Source of the DNA: Sceloporus undulatus
Taxonomy: Eukaryota > Chordata > Lepidosauria > Squamata > Phrynosomatidae
Direction: 5' to 3'
DNA: 64,000 bases
Assembly: GCF_019175285.1 (NCBI RefSeq)
Contig: NC_056525.1
Coordinates: 135,864,123-135,928,122 of the forward strand
Shown in pieces: positions 35,761-64,000 of this stretch. The notes under the pieces are model-generated. The model saw nothing but the letters and a program-made list of their open reading frames with translations. It ran no database searches and had not been told where the DNA came from. Made by a program: the position numbers and the translations under genes. Each line of letters begins with the position of its first letter. The stretch's first letter is position 1.

Positions 35761-35988
35761 AAGTGACGTTGTCAGAGTGCCAACGTCACTTCCCTTCCTC
35801 CTCCCTTTAACACCTTGCCATCCCTAGCCTTCCTTGCATCACCCGCCCTCAACCGGGCAAAAGAAGCGGCTTCAAGCTCGGCCAGTGCGCATGCGCGGAG
35901 GAGGCATGGCTGTGCGCTGCGCGCTGCGGCAAAAAAGGAGGCGTCGAGGGTGTCTCCCTGTCTGTCTCGTCCCTTCATTTTCGCAGCC
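35761..35988 (+). promoter_or_regulatory. HARS1: HARS1 promoter region with CRE-like inverted repeat
   Basis: This stretch is GC- and CpG-rich against an AT-rich background and runs straight into the HARS1 start codon. Positions 35,761-35,771 (AAGTGACGTTG) and 35,781-35,791 (CAACGTCACTT) form a perfect 11-bp inverted repeat with a 9-base spacer; each arm contains the TGACG core of CRE/ATF sites. ATF4 is known to drive many tRNA synthetase genes, but use of this site is inference. The transcription start is not visible. Confidence 0.55.
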
Positions 35989-56229
<20,241 letters not shown>

Positions 56230-56568
56230 CAGAATTCCCTTCTTAATATTTGCTATATCCTTCACAACAATGACAAAGCACCCTCCAGTAGGAAGGGTTT
56301 TCCTCTATTTATTTTATTGTGAGGCTCCTTTTCATCAGGCTTGAGCAGTGATGGGCTGTAATTTTAAAAAGAAATAGGTCACTCCTGCAAAATAACTTTT
56401 CTGTCAGGTTTCTAGAAGATACCATCTGCTATATGAACACTCGGTAACTCTGTAGTGATGGTTTACAGTGGCAAAGTCGAGGCTGATTGTTTCAGCATTC
56501 CAGTCTAAGAATTTCCTTTGTTTTGCCATAAAACATTACAATTTTGGAAAATATTATTGGCCGCGTCT

Positions 56569-56630
56569 AATAAAATATATTCCTACCCCCCATACTTCCT
56601 GCTACGTTTGCATTTTGTTTCAGTAATAAA
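56569..56630 (+). terminator. HARS1: HARS1 polyadenylation signals
   Basis: AATAAA at 56,569-56,574 and again at 56,625-56,630, 340 to 400 bases after the HARS1 stop codon. Either would give a normal-length 3' UTR. Confidence 0.6.
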
Positions 56631-59017
56631 TGTGTTGAACCATTATTACATTCCTAAAGCTGAGGTGGCATGTTTATGTCCTTAAAAAATGGCCAGAATT
56701 TAGCAAAGCTTATTGTAAGGCAGATGTGGGAAAGTGCAGCCCCACAATGGTCAATATTTTCTTTGCACAAAACACCCCTATGTTAAGTGGCAGGATGTGG
56801 AAAGCCTTTCCAGTGGGACCTGGGAGTATCCAAAACATGCCTGCATGTCCCCAGAAGGCATCTGGGGACAAAAGAACCGTTTGTTTGTTTGTTTGTTTGT
56901 TTGTTTGTTTGTTTGATGGGAGCAGGTGTGGTGGCTATCCAAAGTCTCCTGGAGGGCTAAAGTGGTATAGAACTTTCTTAGATAAAAAGGCAAGATTTTA
57001 TGCAGGCTGTTTTGCACAAAATTGTGTATTTTCTACACAAATGAATTTTCCCCGATGAAGGATAGTGTTCATACTCCATGGACATTTTCAAAGCAGGGAG
57101 AAAACTGCTGAAATTATTTGTCCATGCATGAGGGAACAAATCAGTGACGATTCATATCCATAATCTGAATTTCTGTATGAAACCTTTAAATAAAAATTGC
57201 AGTGGATATGGATAATGTTTTGAAAGGTAGATGTGGGAAAATGCACATATTATACTTGTTTCCTCATTGTGACAGATTAAACCCTGAGGCCTAGCAAGCA
57301 CATTCCATTTCAGTCTGTTTTGGCCTATTTGCTCCCTTTCAGTGGCCTATCTAAAGGATAAGGGGAAAGAGCTCTGGACTGGAGCAATGGAGTTATGTGG
57401 GTGCACTAAGCCAATATAACTAGTTTGGCATAGACAGAAGAGCAACAAAGGATGTAAGGCATTAGCGAAATAGCCTGCTTAGAGCTGGTAGACTTTCACA
57501 TTACTCAGTAATAGCACTCTGATATCACTTTACCTGCCATGGTCCCATACTATGGAATCCTAGGATTGGTAGTTTTCATGAGGTATTTTGAATTCTCAGT
57601 CAAAGAACTCTCTGTGCCTCCTCAAACCACAAACCTAGTATTCTGTAGGATACAGCCATGGCAATCAAAGTGGCATAATTTCATGATGGTATGACAGAGA
57701 CCTTGGTCTGCTTTCCTTTGCTACTATTACCTTGGAGAAGGTACAACTGCTAGCATCATGAACTAAGATTTGGGCCATGGCTTTCCGGGCTCATTTTGGA
57801 ATAAAATTTGTACCATCCTGAGATATTCACAGTGTTGATTCCCGCAAGAGAGGAAAGTTACAGTCACTTTTGTGATGTCCAGAGGCATAGACCATAGACT
57901 GTATTGAAACAGACATTCCAGAGAAGAAACCAGTTTTTGGAAGCAGATGATGGTACTAACCTCTGATAAGCAAAATGAAACCTTGGAGGAAGGAACAGAT
58001 GCAAGAGAGTATGGCTTTTGCAGTGGCCAGATATGCAGAATCTAGGGGATGGGAATAGGAGAGTGGCTTGCTGTTGGCAGGAAGAGCCCCCCTACCATAA
58101 TTCATTTTTGAGAACTTGAGCTTGTTTTATTATTCACTTAGTAAATTGTATAGGCTATCCAATATCAAGCATTCCTGGACAACTCATAGAACTGAAGTGT
58201 AAAGTGAAGAGCAAGGAAGACTTCTCAGGAACAGCCTATATCTATTTGGAATGGGAAGACACTGCAGGAGTCCATCATGGAAAGGGTGACAGCTCTAAAT
58301 AGACAAAGATAATTGACATACTTCTCTCATCACTAACATGTCAGAGCTGCACACTACTCATGGTCCTTCTCTGCTGGGCTCTGCAGTGCTGCCACCACCT
58401 ACAACTGCATAAGGATGCTAAAAAAAAAAAGCATAAGGATGCTCAAGAGTCTTCAAGTTCTGTTTACAAAACTTTACTATTAAGTATATACAGCACTATA
58501 TACACGACAAGGACTCTCCAACCAACCATCAACAATTAGCCACACTGTTCACAGATCACACCCATATTTATACATATTGACCATGGCATGATATCCTCAC
58601 ACAGGTGCCTGCAGCTGTCCTTTACATGAGCCTCTTGAGTCACCCTGGACATGCCCTCCAAGTGGTGTGATGATGACACTCCATGTCTGCCACTGGATGT
58701 TGCATCACCCAGCTGCCAAATTCTGACCTGTGAAATTCTTAATACTAGTGGTGTACATACATACATGCATACATACATACATACATACATACATAGACAC
58801 AAATGCCTTTCAGCTTTAGCACTGGCACAGGTCCCAAAGGGGTAGGTGTGCTCCATCCAATGCAACAAAAGCAAGTTTGTGACAGCTTACAGAGCAACAC
58901 TTCCAAGGATTATAGCTGGAGTTTAAACCTATGTGTGCACATGTGCTATAACTGGTTATGTCTATGCAGTGTTTTTAAAATACAAATCTCTTTTTGATAT
59001 GACAGAAATTACACACG

Positions 59018-59200
59018 TACAGTCAGCCCTCTGCACAGGCGGATTCAAAATATTCAAAAAATATATAAAGCAGCAAAAAGCAAACCTTAATTTTGCCATT
59101 TTATTGAAGGGATACCATTTTACTATGCCACTCTGTATATAATGGGACTTGAGCATCCAGAGGGGGCCCTGGAGCCTAACTGGATACACCAAAGGGTCAA
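59018..59200. mobile_element. Tigger-like MITE, partial
   Basis: Starts CAGTCAGCCCTCTGCACAGG after TA; contains 'AAAAAGCAAACCTTAATTTT', 'GCCATTTTATTGAAGG' and 'AATGGGACTTGAGCATCCAG'. Right end decayed. Confidence 0.6.
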
Positions 59201-59425
59201 AACAAACACAGTATACAGATTGAACAAAGAGATGGCACTGAATTGGGGGGAATAAACAGTAAAATGGTTGCAACAGTGTCATGCAAAGCATAATTTTTTC
59301 GTTCCGTCAGTGCAGCATATATTGTAGAAGCCGATTGTGGTATTATGTGTTTATAATACAGCACTACGCAGGCGTGCAGTTACGTTTCTGTTTACATTTG
59401 TCAGAAGAAAGGACCATGTGTTGTA

Positions 59426-59788
59426 CAGTTGACCCTCCTTTTCCATGGATTCTGCATTCATGCCTTGAAAAAATTCCAAAAATATAACTTCCAAAAAGCA
59501 AATACTCATTTTGCTATTTTATACATGGGACACCATTTTACTACACCATTGTATATACGGTTGGCCCTCCATATCCACAAATTTTTAAACCACTAATTCA
59601 AGCATCTACAGATTGAAAATATTGCAAAAAATAAAAATTCCAAACAGCAAACTTTGGTTTTTGCCATTTTATATAAGTGACAATGTTTTACTATACCACT
59701 GTATATAATGGGACTTGAGCATCCATGGATTTTGGCATCGATGGAGATCCTGGAACTAAACCCCAGCAGATACTAAGGGCCCACTGTA
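59426..59788. mobile_element. Two Tigger-like MITEs, one inserted in the other
   Basis: The first starts CAGTTGACCCTCCTTTTCC at 59,427 and stops part way at 'CACCATTGTATA'. A second, complete unit follows from CGGTTGGCCCTCCATATCC (about 59,559) to CTAAGGGCCCACTG (about 59,786), flanked by TA on both sides. Both carry the family's 'CATTTTATA' and 'GGGACTTGAGCATCCATGGA' type blocks. Confidence 0.65.
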
Positions 59789-60222
59789 GTAATCAATCAG
59801 CATAGAATGTTCTAAATCAATACCATTCTGTATAAAGCATTACCTTTTTTCCTTCACATTTTCTCTCCTTTTTTTGAAATTGGGGTATGACCAATATAAT
59901 TGCATTAACATTTACAACTGTAAATGTGAAATTGAGACATCATGCTTTGTCAAGGGAAGGTGGAGATTAATAATGTTATTTCAGTTAAAAAAAATATTAT
60001 GGAAAAAATGAAACTGGAAGTTGATGGAGGTCTCTGGAAACAATCACATCTACAAATCAGTTTTCTTTTCCAAACAAACCTCTTTCTCTTCCAGCAGAAA
60101 ACACACCTGCGTTGGTAGTTATAACAGAGTGTTCTCAGGTAACCAAACACCCTTATTAAGTTGACCATTTCCCTCCAAAGCTTCAACCATTCTCATCCAG
60201 GCATTCTATTTAGCTGCTTGAT

Positions 60223-61603
60223 TTACAGCACAATAGGTTGGGTTCTGTATGCTGGCAATGAGGCCAAAGCAAGGACCAATGGAAGGTATGTCAGCAAAGT
60301 GGCCCCTGAGCCCTGCTTGAGCATGGCTGCCCTGCTGCACTGCAGTGAGGAGAGAGGCAGTTCATTCAGGACATAGTCCTGGTAATCCAGAGGGGAGCTG
60401 CATATGTAGTCATGAGGCCAATCGGGCAGCAAGGCCTTGCTGGTGGCCAAGTCCTGGATTTCCTTGATAGTCTGGCGGCAAGAACAATTGTAGAGATTGT
60501 GTCCGGCTTTTAAGCTATGCAGGTTTTTCAAATGCAGAAGGCCTTCAGTAGGAAGCTGCGAGAGCTGGTTGTGATCTAAACTGAGCACTTCTAGACTTGG
60601 AAGCCCCTTGACTGAGGGGATGGACTGCAGCCTGTTGTGGGACAGGTAGAGCTCTTTCAGTCCAGGGATGGAGAGGTCTAGGGTAAAAATGTGATTGGCA
60701 CTCAGATCTAGTATCTCAATGTCAGGGGGCAGTGACCTGTCTATGTGTTCAAATCCTGTGCTGGACAAATTGAAAACACGTAGAGATGGTGGCCACAAGC
60801 AGGGAGAGGAGACGAGTTCAGGCACGAAATCATTCTGACTGAGGTCCAAATGAGTGAGCTGGTTGAGATGAGCCAGAGTCTGGCACACTGTCTCATAAGA
60901 GGTCAGATTGTTGCCATGTAGTTTTAACACCTGGAGCTGAGGGAAAGCACCTTTGCAGAATGAGTTTTCTCTATGTGGCCCTGGTCCTGGAAACGGTTCC
61001 TGAAAGATCCAAGAAGCGCAGTGCTCTCAATACTGTGCTGATTTTGCATGGGATAGATGTGACTTCTGACTCGGTTACTGACAGGTTTTCTAGGGTCTCC
61101 AGCCAGCTTCTCAGGCTGGATATATCAACTCTGTCGTCCAAAGAAGCAGCCATGACTTTGTGGAAATGCAAAGAAGAAACCTTTAGGTCAAATCCATCTG
61201 TGTCAAGCTGGTCAGCAGATCTAAGGAAAGTACAGTTTACAAACTTCAGTTCAGAGACCTGAGGTGTGTAGGAAATAATTTTCAGGGCTACTGGCAAGAG
61301 AACTTCTGGCACAATGAGGTCTGTAAAGATCAGCTTGCTTACCTGGAGAGCCTCCAGAAAGTCAATTTCATTTGACTTCAGCTCAGTTCTAGAAAAGCCA
61401 TTTCTAAAAAACTGTGCCAGGTTTCCACCTTGAAGCTCATATGTAGTGGCTGGGAGGCAGTTAAAGAATGTTTGGGCCTCTGACTTCTTCAGCTCTAGTA
61501 GTGAACACACACAGTGCTGTTGGGACAAGTAACACATGCCTTTTGCTTTAGGGAAGTTCAAACCCAGCAGAAGGAAGAATACAAGGGCCTGAGTTCTATG
61601 CAT
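60223..61603 (-). CDS. CD14: CD14, monocyte LPS co-receptor (leucine-rich repeat)
   Basis: Binds bacterial lipopolysaccharide and hands it to TLR4/MD-2 at the surface of myeloid cells. The start at 61,603 opens a signal peptide (MHRTQALVFFLLLGLNF), followed by the N-terminal Cys cap (CYLSQQHCVCSLLELKKSEA), matching human CD14 CVC. Then irregular LRRs: SWLETLENLSVTESEV, RFLDLSGT, THLDLSQNDF, RVFNLSSTGFEHIDRSLP, EILDLSANHI, KELYLSHNRLQSIP, EVLSLDHNQL, a C-terminal cap with CSC, and a final hydrophobic tail (TLLTYLPLVLALASLPAY) that could be a GPI signal or a membrane segment. An acceptor AG after TTTCTCTTTTTC sits 10 bases before the ATG, in line with the intron near the start in human CD14. 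Odd: the reading frame changes once, near 60,974-61,000, where the first frame stops at 60,971; the second frame picks up at SFCKGAFPQLQVLKLHGNN with no loss of alignment. About 455 residues if the shift is an error. Human CD14 is 375, so this form has extra C-terminal LRR sequence, more like the longer sauropsid type. Confidence 0.9.
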
Positions 61604-61613
61604 GATGCACAGC

Positions 61614-64000
61614 CTGAAAAAGAGAAAAGCCACAGTAAAGCTACATCATGGTGTAGTGGTTTGAGAAAGAAATCCCAAGAAATCCCCACAATGGTGGCAA
61701 TATGGGTGGCAATAAGTTGGAAATGTTCTGAAGGTGCACAAAAAAATAACAACATACTTCCAGCTTGATTTTCTAAAATGTTTCTGACAATAAACTGCAG
61801 GATAAGACTTTTTTTTTTTTATCAAAGGCAATCTGAAGCAGCGTCTGCTAAGTAACACCCCTGAACTCTGTGGCTTCTTAATGCCTTCTCCTTCTTAACT
61901 ATTTTGCCCGTACTGGGTGATTGAAAAAGAATGCAAAAGTAAAGCTGCTCTTATTTATTTTTGCACCATTCTCTTTGAATCACTCTGTATATATAGAAGC
62001 AGCAGTTCAAAACTGACTCGTGGAATCTAGATTTTTGTAGATAAGAAAAACATGGGCAGGATAGAGGCAGGACCTGGCTAAATTACTCACTAATAGCTTC
62101 AGTTTGACCCTTCAAAGTATATGAGCCCCGAAGTAGGAGGTAGTGAGAAGCAGAATGGACATAGGAAGGGAAAGGCCAACAGAAGACCTGGGGGTCAACA
62201 GGCTGCAAAAATGTTTGACTTTATTATCCAGCCACCTAGCACCATATGAGCATTAAACACACTGAAGTAATACAAAGGAGTTGTTTGCTGTGTGCCAATG
62301 TCCCTTTCCCCAGTAGATAATCCCTGTAGTTTGGGATTTACCAAAGCCGATCTAAACAGGGTGGGTGCTGCTGGCCCTTCAGAGACATAGGTTTGAGCAC
62401 CTGATGCAAGACCCTGCTGTCAACAGCAGCCTCAGCCCAGCCAAGCTGTAAAGCTAGTGATGTCTAACAAGTGTGTATGATGTCTTGTATGTGGCCACCC
62501 TGATGGTCTTTGGTATAGGAGCTATGATGGTTAGAGGTGCTCATGCCCCTGCATTCTTTGGCATGGGTGACTTGGTTTCTGGTGGCAATCTCCCAAGAAT
62601 TCATGGTACGTAGTAATGCAGGGCCTGATCCATCTGCTAGGCATGGAGGCTGGTGCCCACAGAACAGGGCTAAAAGGAAACAAAGTGGGGTGTCAGAGGA
62701 ACGAAGAGAAGGAAAGGACTGGAGTGGCTATAATGAAGAAGTTGCAGAGCAACAGCAAACACATCCTACTGGAGTGAAAGGCAGGACAAGACTGGCCTTC
62801 TAGGGTTGGCTCCACTCACGTGGGGTCACCAAACTACAGGATGTGGGGCTCTTATCTACTGGGAAATAGGACTGATTTTTTATATAGGCTCATTTTGAGC
62901 TCTTTACAAGTGTCCATTCTCCTCCTGGTTGGTTCCTTGGTCTTTTAAAAAGAGCATACAGGTTTTACAAATATACTACTACTTGCATGCAGCGAGTGAG
63001 CAAATAACAATCTGCTTCTAGAGATATCCTGTATTTCCATTTGTGCTTTCACTATACAGTGGATTTTAAAAAGTATTATTTTTATTATTACTTTCTTAAG
63101 CTCTACCTGGCATTTCCCCTGGCTACCTGCCCTCTGCTCCACCAGTCAATTGGCTGGTGTATAGATTTACATAGTTTTTCGTTCCCAAAGTGCCAAGATT
63201 TTTCTTTTAAAGCCACGCAGAACATTTTTTTGTTACATAGAGCGGACCATGCAATTTGAAGTTTACTCAAAAGCCACCTGTCACTCCAGCAGTGCCCTCC
63301 CCTCTCCCTTCATATTTTCATGTTTTGTTTTATTGTTGTTAATAAATTCTGGCCTACTTTGTTTCACTAAATGTATGGAATCAGGCTCCTCATTCAAGGC
63401 AAAAACTGCTAAACAGTGTCAGTGATGCCATTCCTTTACTATCAAGGCCTGTGAGGACCTCACTGATGAATAAATAAAGCCCAGATAATCTGCTACACCC
63501 AATTTAGACAGCATTCCTGTGCACACCTTTGGACGTAAACTGTGACTGAACACAGTGGGGGACTGGGTTTTGGGGAAATGTGGACAGGAGCGCACTGCAC
63601 ATGTGCTAGGATAGCTGTCTGGTAGAAGGCAGGAGAGGTATTGAAATTAAGCAACAAAACAGAACTTACTCACTATCCAAATGCTCTAGTTGTGCCAATT
63701 CCTTCTGCTTCCAGGATATCCTAGTTGAAGACACATTAATTTTGTTCGCAACAGAGCACAAATGACTTCTCTTTATTTTTTCAGCGGCAAGTTGCTCTTT
63801 CAAATCTGCTTATCGTTCCTAAACGGCACATAACCAAAACCAGCTTCTTGTCAGCACTTCTTCACAACGCATTTCAAGTGTTTTTTGAGGAACTCCACTT
63901 GCAGAAGGATATTGCTGTGACACTGTTACGTAACAGTCCAAAATGTGCAAATAGGAAGAGAGAGGAAAAAATATCCCTGCTTCTGTCCACTCTTTCAGTT
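61614..64000. other. CD14 upstream region and window end
   Basis: 61,614 onward is CD14 intron or 5' flank on the minus strand. A possible TATA-like site on the minus strand lies at 61,987-61,997. CD14 exon 1 was not found. No other gene is recognised to 64,000; AATAAA sites at 63,340-63,346 and about 63,470-63,478 could mark the end of a plus-strand transcript, but no coding exon is seen nearby. Confidence 0.45.

Larger units (their letters stand above)
56631..60222. other. Intergenic region between HARS1 and CD14
   Basis: No gene recognised. Contains a (GTTT)n run at 56,877-56,914; an inverted-repeat segment around it (about 56,725-57,060, 'TTTGCACAAAACACCC' and 'TTTTGCACAAAATTGTG'); a fold-back of the 757 family at about 57,505-57,680; an A-run at 58,421-58,431; (TACA)n at 58,754-58,794; and the Tigger-like elements listed next. 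Confidence 0.55.

Noticed and set aside
60223-61603. Toll-like receptor (TLR1/2 type) instead of CD14
   Set aside because: No transmembrane-TIR part follows, the N-terminal CVC cap and LRR spacing match CD14, and the tail is GPI-like.

Overview
This is animal nuclear DNA, almost certainly from a squamate reptile and probably a lizard. It is AT-rich, its genes are cut into short exons with GT-AG introns, and the spaces are full of the repeat mix typical of squamates: CR1 and BovB/RTE LINEs, tRNA-headed and 5S-headed SINEs, many hAT, Tc1/mariner and fold-back MITEs, and dinucleotide to tetranucleotide microsatellites. Three host genes can be supported.

Layout. (1) About 3,995-19,975, plus strand: the histidyl-tRNA synthetase paralogue closest to HARS2 (mitochondrial), exons 2-13; exon 1 is not resolved, but a promoter-like ACTTCCGG site lies near 610. 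(2) 23,583-23,607 is a 25-N assembly gap. The sequence after it (23,608 to about 33,388) repeats the sequence before it (about 14,117-23,582) almost base for base, with shared repeat insertions and many single-base indels. This looks like two overlapping contigs that were not merged, not a real duplication, so the second set of HARS2 exons 9-13 (24,334-29,834) should not be counted. (3) 35,989-56,229, plus strand: HARS1 (cytosolic histidyl-tRNA synthetase), 13 coding exons and 503 codons, all splice phases consistent. (4) 60,223-61,603, minus strand: CD14, the LPS co-receptor, in one large coding exon with one apparent frameshift. The rest is intergenic or intronic and mainly repeats.

How they relate. 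HARS1 and HARS2 charge tRNA-His in the cytosol and in mitochondria and are paralogues with the same exon plan, including a shared minor-spliceosome (U12-type) intron at the same codon. In humans the two genes are head to head over one promoter; here they are head to tail on the same strand, and this is supported by the right-hand contig alone. After removing the false repeat, the distance from HARS2 stop to HARS1 start would be about 6.2 kb. CD14 belongs to the same human chromosome 5q31 neighbourhood but here sits directly downstream of HARS1, tail to tail, without the genes that lie between them in humans.

Base quality is uneven. Single-base indels break HARS2 exons 3-4, CD14, and perhaps the HARS1 WHEP region; most are likely assembly errors. 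I found no sign of a new biological system. The useful observations are the false duplication, the tandem HARS layout, the paired U12 introns, and several transposon insertions whose target-site duplications can be read directly.
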